DNA of 5,554 nt, from positions 1 through 5,554 of the forward strand of contig JAQCDI010000189.1 of the NCBI GenBank assembly GCA_027620595.1. Direction: 5' to 3'. The notes beneath the pieces are model-generated. The model saw only the letters and a list, made by a program, of their open reading frames with translations, was not told where the DNA came from and did not search any database. Shown one piece after another: positions 1-5,554 of this stretch; position 1 is the first letter of the stretch, and every line of letters starts with the position of its first letter. The position numbers were made by a program, and so were the translations under genes. This stretch comes from Bacteroidota bacterium (GTDB taxonomy: Bacteria; Bacteroidota; Rhodothermia; Rhodothermales; UBA10348).

Positions 1-36
1 GGGGGGGGGGGGGGCCCCCCCCCCCCCCCCCCCCCC
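1..36. repeat. G-run followed by C-run, probable contig-end artefact
   Basis: The first 14 bases are all G and the next 22 are all C, after which normal mixed sequence begins. The tract is nearly self-complementary across its centre and would fold on itself. Natural bacterial DNA very rarely contains such a structure. Spurious poly-G calls from two-colour sequencing chemistry, joined to their reverse complement during assembly, would produce exactly this. I read it as an artefact at a contig end rather than biology, and the true sequence downstream of sodA is therefore not visible here. Confidence 0.8.
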
Positions 37-61
37 ACGAAACACCTGCAGGAAACCGGGA

Positions 62-673
62 TTACCGGGCCGCTGCGAAGTTGGCCGAGACCGCATTCCA
101 GTCCACAACATTCCAGAACGCGGAAATGTAGTCGGGACGGCGATTCTGGTAGTGCAGGTAATAGGCATGCTCCCACACGTCCAAGCCCAGGATCGGGGTG
201 TCGCCCTGCATGTAGGGGCTGTCCTGGTTGGCTGTGGAGTACACGGCTACGTTGCCGTCGGCCTTGACCACCAGCCACGCCCAGCCTGATCCGAAGCGGT
301 TGCCGGCGGCGTCGCCGAATGCGGTCTTGAAAGCGTCGAAAGAGCCGAATGCGGCGTTGATGGCTGCGGCCAGGTCCCCGGAGGGTGCGCCACCACCATT
401 CGGGGACATGACACTCCAGAACAGGGAGTGGTTGGCATGTCCTCCGCCATTGTTCCGTACGGCGCCACGGATAGCCTCCGGAAGGTTCTCAATGCCGCGG
501 AGCAGGTCGGCCAGGGACTTCGATGCCAGGTCGGCGTGTCCCTCCAGGGCGGCATTCAGCTTGGCCACATAGCCCGCATGATGTTTGCCATGGTGGATTT
601 CCATGGTGCGCGTGTCCACGTGGGGCTCGAGCGCGTTGTGGGCGTAGGGAAGATCAGGAAGCGTATGTGCCAT
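62..673 (-). CDS. sodA: Superoxide dismutase, Fe/Mn family (Mn-type signature)
   Basis: A complete 203-residue protein, the usual length for a bacterial Fe/Mn superoxide dismutase, which converts superoxide to hydrogen peroxide and oxygen. The four metal ligands are visible: His27 in MEIHHGKHH, His82 in GGHANHSLFW, and Asp165 and His169 in LDVWEHAYY. The second-shell pattern (Gly-Gly before HANH, and Gln150 in STANQDSP) matches Mn enzymes such as E. coli SodA rather than Fe enzymes, which carry the Gln on the other segment. Metal preference remains an inference, since cambialistic enzymes exist. There is no signal peptide, so it should be cytoplasmic. The ATG at 671-673 gives the canonical start (MAHTLPDLPYAHNALEPH). 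No Shine-Dalgarno is seen in front of it. It lies 139 bases downstream of nuoN on the same strand and could be the last gene of the nuo transcript or have its own promoter. It ends in TAA. Confidence 0.97.
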   Translation of the reverse strand: MAHTLPDLPYAHNALEPHVDTRTMEIHHGKHHAGYVAKLNAALEGHADLASKSLADLLRGIENLPEAIRGAVRNNGGGHANHSLFWSVMSPNGGGAPSGDLAAAINAAFGSFDAFKTAFGDAAGNRFGSGWAWLVVKADGNVAVYSTANQDSPYMQGDTPILGLDVWEHAYYLHYQNRRPDYISAFWNVVDWNAVSANFAAAR

Positions 674-812
674 GATGAGCAGGAGACAATTAGAAAAGCA
701 GAACTGGAGAACCTAAGCGGCTATCGTCGGCACGGAATCGGAGTGCCTACACGTGTTGTACCGACGCTGCGCCTTGGAGGTCCGTTAATCCCTTGTTAAG
801 CCAGGATGAGGG
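674..812 (-). promoter_or_regulatory. nuoN-sodA intergenic region, probable sodA leader/promoter
   Basis: At 139 bases this is the only sizeable gap between genes in the window; the others are 1 to 13 bases. It is long enough for a promoter for sodA. I found no convincing -35/-10 pair or Bacteroidota-type TTG / TAnnTTTG pair. The weak candidate TCTAAT close to the sodA start lacks a good upstream box. The region contains dyad symmetry at 725-766, listed separately. No run of T follows any hairpin on the minus strand, so I do not see an intrinsic terminator for the nuo operon. Read-through into sodA is possible. Confidence 0.35.
725..766. other. Nested inverted repeats in the sodA upstream region
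   Basis: On the plus strand CGTCGG at 725-730 is matched by CCGACG at 761-766. Inside it, GGCAC at 729-733 is matched by GTGCC at 743-747, and ACACGTGT at 749-756 is a perfect 8-base palindrome. The outer and inner arms share bases 729-730, so the full stems are alternatives rather than one continuous hairpin. The palindrome could be an operator, or the whole could be a structured 5' leader of sodA. Short arms of this size also arise by chance in GC-rich DNA. No specific regulator is recognisable. Confidence 0.3.
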
Positions 813-2294
813 TCAACCGGCCAGCTGGGCCATGGCGCCGCCCTGGAAGAACCCTTGGGTGAGTTCCAGGGCAAACGTCGTTACACCGAACAGCAGCAGC
901 AGCACCACACACGCAATGAGGACCAGGGCGGACGCCCGCGGTACATCGAAGGCGGCGGCAGCGGCCGGTGAATCGGCGTCTGCAGGCTTCATGAAAAAGA
1001 CCACCAGGACGCGCAAGTAGTAGTAGGCCGAGGCGGCGCTCGTGAGTACCCCGATGATGGCCAACCAGACGAGATCGGCTTCAATGGCGGGGGCAAAGAC
1101 GGCCCACTTGCCAAGGAAACCGGCCAACGGGGGAAAACCCGACAGGGAGAACATGAACACGGCCATGGTCCAGCCGAGCAGCGGCTTGCGGTAGCCGACG
1201 CCAGCCAGGGAGTCCATCGTCTGCTCGGAGCCTTCCTTGCCGTCCCATTCCAGGAGGGCCAGCACGCCGAAGGCGCCGATGTTCATGATGGTGTAGACCA
1301 TCAGATAGAAGAGTGCGCCAGCGTATCCAGCCTCGGTGCCCGAAGCCAGTCCGACCAGGACATAGCCGGCATGGGCAATCGAGGAGTAGGCCAGCATGCG
1401 CTTGATGTTCTGCTGCGACAGCGCTATCACGTTGCCGAGGACCATCGTGATGACGGCAAACACGGCCAGAACGTCGGCCCAGCGCTCGGCCGGCAGGGCT
1501 TTCCAGAGCACCACGACCAGGGCGGCAAATGCCGCGGTCTTGGAGGCCGTGGACATGAAACCGGTGATGGTTGTCGGAGCGCCTTGGTAAACGTCCGGCG
1601 TCCACATGTGGAATGGAGCGGCGCTGACCTTGAAAAGGAATCCCACCAGCAGCAGGGCAACCCCACCCCAGAACATGATGCCCGTGCCCTCGGCGGCAAC
1701 CGCCTGGATCATGTCGAACTGCATCGAGCCCGTGGCGCCGTAGAGGAGGGCAATACCGTAAAGGAAGAAACCGGTTGAAAAGGCGCCCAGCATGAAGTAT
1801 TTCAGCGCACTTTCGGTCGAACCGGCTTCCGAACGAACGAATCCGGTCAGTACGTAGAGGCAGATGGACATCGTTTCCAGGCCCACGAACACCATGATCA
1901 GATTGTTGGACGCGCCGAGCACCAACATGCCGACCGTGGAGAACAGGATGAGACCGTAGACCTCGCCGATGTTGTGCCCGATGCGCTTCAGGTAGGGTAC
2001 CGAGAGCACGACCGAGAGCGCGCCGGCACCCAGCACCAGGGCATTGACGAACGCCGCTGATCCTCCCACCCTGAGCATGTCGTACCACGCCAGGGTTTCC
2101 GGCCGGGACACGTTCATCATCTCGATGACGAAGCCGGCCGCGAGGGCCAGCCCCGCAATCCACGGTGTGGCGGCGTGCCTCGGTTTGAAGGCATCGAAGA
2201 CGACCAGGGTGAGTCCGGCCAGGGCAACTATGACCAGGGAGAGCGTGGCGCCCAGGTCGGCCCCCATCATGGAATAGGCTTGGGAAAGATCCAT
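813..2294 (-). CDS. nuoN: NADH-quinone oxidoreductase subunit N (complex I membrane arm)
   Basis: A complete 493-residue, strongly hydrophobic protein, close to the roughly 485 residues of E. coli NuoN. It is one of three Mrp-antiporter-like subunits that carry protons through the complex I membrane arm. The proton-path residues are present: Glu140 in FVGLETMSICLY (TM5), Lys222 in FLFKVSAAPFHMWTPDVY (TM7), Lys252 in STASKTAAF (TM8) and Lys396 in FPPLAGFLGKWAVF (TM12). By motif these match E133, K217, K247 and K395 of E. coli NuoN. The conserved KRMLAYSSIAHAGY segment follows TM9, at 298-311. Lys at the TM12 position, rather than the Glu seen in NuoM, supports subunit N over M or L. The ATG at 2292-2294 lies 8 bases after the PCD stop, with no clear Shine-Dalgarno, so coupling to PCD translation is likely. 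The stop is TGA at 813-815. In the Nqo naming this is Nqo14, and it is the last complex I gene seen here. Confidence 0.97.
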   Translation of the reverse strand: MDLSQAYSMMGADLGATLSLVIVALAGLTLVVFDAFKPRHAATPWIAGLALAAGFVIEMMNVSRPETLAWYDMLRVGGSAAFVNALVLGAGALSVVLSVPYLKRIGHNIGEVYGLILFSTVGMLVLGASNNLIMVFVGLETMSICLYVLTGFVRSEAGSTESALKYFMLGAFSTGFFLYGIALLYGATGSMQFDMIQAVAAEGTGIMFWGGVALLLVGFLFKVSAAPFHMWTPDVYQGAPTTITGFMSTASKTAAFAALVVVLWKALPAERWADVLAVFAVITMVLGNVIALSQQNIKRMLAYSSIAHAGYVLVGLASGTEAGYAGALFYLMVYTIMNIGAFGVLALLEWDGKEGSEQTMDSLAGVGYRKPLLGWTMAVFMFSLSGFPPLAGFLGKWAVFAPAIEADLVWLAIIGVLTSAASAYYYLRVLVVFFMKPADADSPAAAAAFDVPRASALVLIACVVLLLLFGVTTFALELTQGFFQGGAMAQLAG

Positions 2295-2302
2295 GTGTTC
2301 GG

Positions 2303-2605
2303 TCAGATCCAGGAAAGATGGTTGATACGGCGAGCCAGCTCCAGGTCCAGCTCGGTTACCTTGTTACCGGCGTCATGGGTGCTGAGCACTACACGAACCC
2401 GGTTGTACACGTTGGTCCATTCCGGATGGTGGTCCTGGTCTTCGGCCTCGAAAGCCACCCGGACCATGAAGCTCATGGCTTCGCGGAACGAGGCAAACTG
2501 GAAAGTCCGCTCCAGGGTATCCCCCTCGAGCGACCATCCGGGCAGTCCGGAAAGGGCCTGCCGGATGACGTCATCGGACAACGGCTGTCGGTTCAATGCA
2601 TGCAT
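2303..2605 (-). CDS. Pterin-4a-carbinolamine dehydratase (4a-hydroxytetrahydrobiopterin dehydratase), encoded within the nuo operon
   Basis: A complete 100-residue protein, typical of the PCD/DCoH family (phhB-like), which dehydrates 4a-hydroxytetrahydropterin to quinonoid dihydropterin when pterin cofactor is recycled after aromatic amino acid hydroxylation. The family's catalytic signature is complete: Glu55, His59-His60-Pro61, Tyr67, His77 and Asp87, with the spacing of the consensus (E-x3-H-H-P-x5-Y-x9-H-x8-15-D). It is therefore probably active and not a degenerate relic. No signal peptide or membrane segment is seen, so it should be soluble in the cytoplasm. The start ATG at 2603-2605 follows the antiporter stop by one base, which implies translational coupling. 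No aromatic amino acid hydroxylase gene is in the window. From memory, a pcd gene also sits among the complex I genes of Rhodothermus marinus. A role in complex I assembly, stability or pterin/molybdopterin metabolism is speculation. Confidence 0.93.
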   Translation of the reverse strand: MHALNRQPLSDDVIRQALSGLPGWSLEGDTLERTFQFASFREAMSFMVRVAFEAEDQDHHPEWTNVYNRVRVVLSTHDAGNKVTELDLELARRINHLSWI

Positions 2606-2606
2606 G

Positions 2607-4157
2607 TCAGAGCACCCACCCGCTGTAGAAGATGATGTAGATCACAGCATACACCGGAAGCAGTATCGGAATGGAGTAGCGCACGATGTACCCCATGAAG
2701 GAAGGGGTTTCCACGCCATTGGCTTCGGCGATGGCCTTGACCATGAAGTTGGGGGCATTGCCGATGTAGGACATGGCGCCGAAGAACACCGCTGCCACCG
2801 ATATGGCCTGCAGGAAGATGGCGGAGTCCAGTTGCTGGGCGAAGGCCGCCACCGCCTCAGGATTGTTCACGTCCATGCCGAACTTGCCCATGGCAGCCGC
2901 CACGAAGTTCAGGTAGGTGGGAGCATTGTCCAGGATGCCGGACAGGATCCCGGTGGCCCAGTAGAATGTGCCCACCGAAAGCGAATCGGCATGCCCACTG
3001 GCGAAGTCGGAAATCAACTGGAGCGCTGGCTGCATGGTGGCAAAGATGCCAAGGAACAGCCATCCCACTTCCCGGATGGGTTCGAAGCTGAATTCATTGC
3101 GCTGGAGGGACTCCTTGTCGGCGGTCACGAATGCCAGGAATGCCACCGTCAGCATGATGATTTCCCGGATGCCGAAAGGCACGTGCCACAGTTCATGCAG
3201 GTTGGGCACCCAGTCGAATACGTTGGGATCCAGGAATACGGATCCAATGATGATGGCCACCCAGACAAAACTCTTGGCACCCATCATGGACACGGTCCGC
3301 TCCTTGGGGTCCGGATCCGGGCTCTCGTCCTTGTTGCGGGAATCGATGACGTAGAAAATGAGCAACAGGAGCGCCGTGGCCGGAAGCCAGATGTACCAGA
3401 CGTGGGCCAAGGTCCAGAAGAAAGGCACGCCGCGGAGGAATCCCAGGAACAGCGGCGGATCCCCGATCGGAGTCAGCGCACCGCCCACGTTGGCCACGAG
3501 GAAAATGAAGAAGACGATATGGTACGCCTTCAGCCGACCGGTATTCAGCCGCATGTATGAGCGGATGAACAGCATGGCTGCACCCGTCGTGGCAATGAAG
3601 TTGGCCACTACCGAGGCCAGGAAAAGCAGGATGACGTTGTTGCGGGGCGTACCCTTGACATTCACGCTCACAAACACGCCCGATGCCGCAATGAACAGGG
3701 AGGCCACCAAGGCAATGAACGAGATGTACTCCGAAATGGCGTGCTGCATCGGAGTGATGGCGTCCATCACAAAGATATAATAGGCTGCCACGGTCAGGCC
3801 CAGACCGATTGCATACTTCGGGTAGTGGTGGTGCCAGTGGTGGGCAAAAAACAGCGGTCCGGTGGCAATCAGCAGGAGGATCAGCGCAAAGGGAATGACC
3901 AGCCACGTCGGCGGCAACGGCCCGTGATCGGAGGCATGTCCGGCTTCATCCGCGTGCTCTTCCACGGTCTGTGCCGTTTGCATCTCCATCCCCGCATGGG
4001 CAGCGGTTGAGTCCATCACCATGCCCGTGGTGTCCGCATCCTGTGCCAAAGCAAAGGACGGACGCGCGGCGTGGAACGCCATCAGCCCTGCCACTACGAG
4101 CAGGGTAATCAGGATCGGCCGGATGCGGATCGGTGCCTGGGGCAGGATGGAAATCAT
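2607..4157 (-). CDS. nhaD: NhaD-type Na+/H+ antiporter (ion transporter superfamily), encoded within the nuo operon
   Basis: A complete 516-residue polytopic membrane protein of the NhaD / CitMHS-like ion transporter superfamily, expected to exchange Na+ for H+ across the cytoplasmic membrane. Family-type motifs are visible: SVVANFIATTGAAMLFIRSY at 182-201, GGALTPIGDPPLFLGFLRG at 225-243, a second-half GILSGILDNAPTYLNF at 403-418, and YIGNAPNFMVKAIAE at 464-478. The paired polar breaks in the two halves (Gly-Asp-Pro-Pro at 232-235; Asp410-Asn411-Ala-Pro) fit the inverted-repeat fold of this superfamily. Residues 1-38 look like a signal peptide or first TM (hydrophobic 14-28, then ending ALA-Q). 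They are followed by a Met/His/acid-rich segment at about 40-80 before the next TM, and a His cluster HHWHHH at 106-111. The start ATG at 4155-4157 is 13 bases after the nuoM stop and has only a weak AGG upstream. The stop TGA is one base before the PCD start. Substrate specificity cannot be proven from sequence; an arsenite or organic-anion carrier is less likely. Confidence 0.85.
   Translation of the reverse strand: MISILPQAPIRIRPILITLLVVAGLMAFHAARPSFALAQDADTTGMVMDSTAAHAGMEMQTAQTVEEHADEAGHASDHGPLPPTWLVIPFALILLLIATGPLFFAHHWHHHYPKYAIGLGLTVAAYYIFVMDAITPMQHAISEYISFIALVASLFIAASGVFVSVNVKGTPRNNVILLFLASVVANFIATTGAAMLFIRSYMRLNTGRLKAYHIVFFIFLVANVGGALTPIGDPPLFLGFLRGVPFFWTLAHVWYIWLPATALLLLIFYVIDSRNKDESPDPDPKERTVSMMGAKSFVWVAIIIGSVFLDPNVFDWVPNLHELWHVPFGIREIIMLTVAFLAFVTADKESLQRNEFSFEPIREVGWLFLGIFATMQPALQLISDFASGHADSLSVGTFYWATGILSGILDNAPTYLNFVAAAMGKFGMDVNNPEAVAAFAQQLDSAIFLQAISVAAVFFGAMSYIGNAPNFMVKAIAEANGVETPSFMGYIVRYSIPILLPVYAVIYIIFYSGWVL
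3915..4046 (-). other. Signal-peptide junction and Met/His/acid-rich segment of the antiporter
   Basis: This corresponds to about residues 38-81 of the antiporter, between an N-terminal signal-like helix and the first core TM. It contains Met46, Met48, Met57 and Met59, His54, His68, His74 and His78, and many Asp/Glu, with no hydrophobic stretch. If the first helix is a cleaved signal or inserts N-in, this segment faces the periplasm. Its composition resembles metal-binding tails of periplasmic metal-handling proteins, but it has no motif that I can assign. It may equally be an unstructured acidic linker. Confidence 0.45.
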
Positions 4158-4170
4158 GGGAAGGGCCTGA

Positions 4171-5554
4171 TCAGTCCTGGACGGTCGACGGAGATTCGGG
4201 GGACCACTGCGCCACGGCGTCGCTTTCGATGCTCACGGCGGCCATGCGTTTGGATTCGATCTTCTGCAACAACTCCTTGACGGCCGGTTCGCTCTTGGCC
4301 AGGAACGGGGCTGGGGCAAAGCCGAGAATGATCATGAGGGCTGCCATGGGGATCAGAAGGCCCAACTCGCGGGCATTCAGATCCTTCATGTTGGCGTTTT
4401 CCTCGTTCTCCAGCGGACCCCAGAACGTCTTGTATACCATGTAGAGCAGGTACACGGCGGCCAGGATGACGCCCGTCGTGGCCAGGGCAACCAGGACGGG
4501 GCTGCCCAGCACGCTGCTCTTGAAAGTGCCGATAAGGATCAGGAACTCCCCAACGAAACCGTTGAGTCCGGGCAGACCGGCGGAGGCCAGCACGGAGAGG
4601 ATCATGAAAAAGGTCAGGACAGGCACCGAAGCGGCAATCCCACCGAAATCGGACATCTCCCGGGTGTGCCGGCGCTCATACAGCATCCCCACGATGAGGA
4701 ACAGAGCGCCGGTCGAGATGCCGTGGTTGATCATCTGGATCATGGCGCCCTGCAGGGCTTCCGTGGTGAAGGCGAAAATTCCGAGGACCACGAAACCGAG
4801 GTGGGACACCGAGGAATAGGCTACGAGCTTCTTGGCGTCCGTCTGTGCCCGGGATACCAGGGCACCATAGATGATGCCGATGACGGCGAGCACGGCAAAA
4901 GTCATGGCATGCTCCTGGGCTGCGTTCGGGAAGAAGGGCAGGCAGAACTTGACCAGACCGTACGTTCCCATCTTCAGCAGCACGCCAGCCAGGATGACCG
5001 ATCCGCCGGTCGGCGCCTGGACGTGCGCGTCAGGCAACCAGGTGTGCAGCGGGAAGAGGGGTACCTTGATGGCAAAGGCCAGCGCGAAGAGGGCAAAGAG
5101 CCATACCTGCGTGTCCAGTGGCATGTTGAATTCCACCAGCTTGTACCAGTCGGTGGTGAACACACCCCCATTGACCGCATCTCCGGCCGCGTAGCCCAGA
5201 TAGATCAGCGCAACGAGCATGAGCAGCGAACCAACAAGCGTGTAGAGCACGAACTTGATGGCGGCATAGACGCGGTTTTCCCCGCCCCAGATGCCGATGA
5301 TGAAGTACATCGGGATGAGGGTCAGCTCGAAGAAGATGTAGAACAGGAAGATGTCATGGGACGCAAAAACGCCTGTAACGCCCGTCTGGAGCACCAGCAA
5401 CAGGGTGTAGTAGGGTTTGTGTGCCTTGCCGATGTAGGTCCACGAGGAGAGCACCACGATGGGCCCGAGCAGCGTGGTGAGCATGATCAGGAGCAGGTTC
5501 AGCCCGTCGATGCCCACGTAATACTTCACGTCGAACATGTCGGGGAACCAGCTG
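4171..5554 (-). CDS. nuoM: NADH-quinone oxidoreductase subunit M, 5' end beyond the window
   Basis: A partial proton-translocating subunit M (Nqo13) of the complex I membrane arm: 460 full codons are visible. The Met at 5536-5538 is internal, because the frame stays open to the right edge and encodes SWFPD before MFDVKYYVGIDGLN, the typical NuoM run-up to its DGL motif. The key residues, counted from that Met, are Glu71 in FFELTLIPMYF (TM5), Lys158 in AIKVPLFPLHTWLPDAH (TM7), Lys189 in LAGVLLKMGTYG (TM8) and Glu331 in LNGFVGEFLIL (TM12). The 31- and 142-residue spacings between the last three equal those of E. coli NuoM K234, K265 and E407. By that alignment about 70 N-terminal residues are missing. 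The Glu in TM12 identifies M rather than N or L. After the last TM there is a hydrophilic tail of about 40 residues ending at TGA (4171-4173), 13 bases before the antiporter start. Confidence 0.96.
   Translation of the reverse strand, partial: SWFPDMFDVKYYVGIDGLNLLLIMLTTLLGPIVVLSSWTYIGKAHKPYYTLLLVLQTGVTGVFASHDIFLFYIFFELTLIPMYFIIGIWGGENRVYAAIKFVLYTLVGSLLMLVALIYLGYAAGDAVNGGVFTTDWYKLVEFNMPLDTQVWLFALFALAFAIKVPLFPLHTWLPDAHVQAPTGGSVILAGVLLKMGTYGLVKFCLPFFPNAAQEHAMTFAVLAVIGIIYGALVSRAQTDAKKLVAYSSVSHLGFVVLGIFAFTTEALQGAMIQMINHGISTGALFLIVGMLYERRHTREMSDFGGIAASVPVLTFFMILSVLASAGLPGLNGFVGEFLILIGTFKSSVLGSPVLVALATTGVILAAVYLLYMVYKTFWGPLENEENANMKDLNARELGLLIPMAALMIILGFAPAPFLAKSEPAVKELLQKIESKRMAAVSIESDAVAQWSPESPSTVQD

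Noticed and set aside
45..52. CCTGCAGG palindrome just downstream of sodA
   Set aside because: An isolated 8-base palindrome next to an artefactual tract; it forms no terminator and has no partner repeat.
428..799. Plus-strand open frames over sodA and the gap after it
   Set aside because: They are opposite the strongly supported sodA gene and have no recognisable protein features.
674..812. Intrinsic terminator for the nuo operon
   Set aside because: The inverted repeats here are not followed by a T run on the transcribed minus strand, so they do not form a standard rho-independent terminator.
891..903. CAG triplet run
   Set aside because: It encodes consecutive Leu in the last hydrophobic helix of NuoN. 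It is a codon-level repeat in a coding region and not a separate element.
1081..2163. 360-codon open frame on the minus strand inside nuoN
   Set aside because: It is another reading frame of nuoN with an Arg/Gly/His-rich translation and no domain; nuoN in its own frame has every family motif.
2596..2605. Perfect 10-base palindrome ATGCATGCAT over the PCD start codon
   Set aside because: It is explained by the start codon and the following His-Ala codons. The overlapping second ATG reads into a stop after two codons, so it is neither an alternative start nor a credible operator.
2175..3560. 461-codon open frame on the plus strand
   Set aside because: It lies antisense across three well-supported genes (nuoN, PCD, antiporter) and crosses their boundaries. 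Its translation is a low-complexity His/Gly/Gln/Glu-rich product of the kind seen opposite membrane-protein codons in GC-rich DNA, with no recognisable domain.
5536..5538. ATG as the start codon of nuoM
   Set aside because: The frame stays open to the window edge and the preceding codons (SWFPD) fit the NuoM family. Starting here would remove about 70 conserved residues, including the first membrane helices.

Overview
This GC-rich window reads as one leftward (minus-strand) block: the tail of a complex I (NADH:quinone oxidoreductase, nuo/nqo) operon followed by a superoxide dismutase gene. In transcription order it holds nuoM (5' end cut by the right edge of the window), an NhaD-type Na+/H+ antiporter, a pterin-4a-carbinolamine dehydratase (PCD), nuoN, and sodA. 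All the ordinary-length genes point the same way. The gaps are 13, 1 and 8 bases between the first four genes and 139 bases before sodA. The only long plus-strand frames are antisense shadows.

The unusual part is the pair of genes between nuoM and nuoN. In most bacteria these two antiporter-like subunit genes are adjacent. Here an NhaD-family antiporter and a PCD sit between them with almost no spacing, so the four genes are almost certainly co-transcribed. From memory, nhaD and pcd homologues were described among the complex I genes of Rhodothermus marinus, whose complex I is reported to pump H+ and to move Na+ in the opposite direction. This layout therefore points to a Rhodothermota (Bacteroidota-related) bacterium, probably marine or halophilic. 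That assignment is inferred from gene order, not from a marker gene. The weak Shine-Dalgarno signals before all four visible starts fit a Bacteroidota-type lineage.

Region by region: 1-36 is a pure G run followed by a pure C run, most likely an assembly or contig-end artefact. 62-673 is sodA (Mn-type second-shell residues). 674-812 is a 139-base intergenic stretch with dyad symmetry and probably the sodA leader or promoter. 813-2294 is nuoN. 2303-2605 is PCD. 2607-4157 is the antiporter. 4171-5554 is nuoM without roughly its first 70 codons.

Functional reading: NuoM and NuoN are two of the three Mrp-antiporter-like proton-channel subunits of the complex I membrane arm, and both keep their key Glu/Lys residues. 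The co-encoded antiporter could couple or rebalance Na+ and H+ gradients generated by respiration. PCD keeps its full catalytic signature, but its link to complex I is unexplained. SodA could remove superoxide leaking from the respiratory chain. The antiporter also carries a secretion-signal-like N-terminus followed by a Met/His/acid-rich segment, which merits separate attention.
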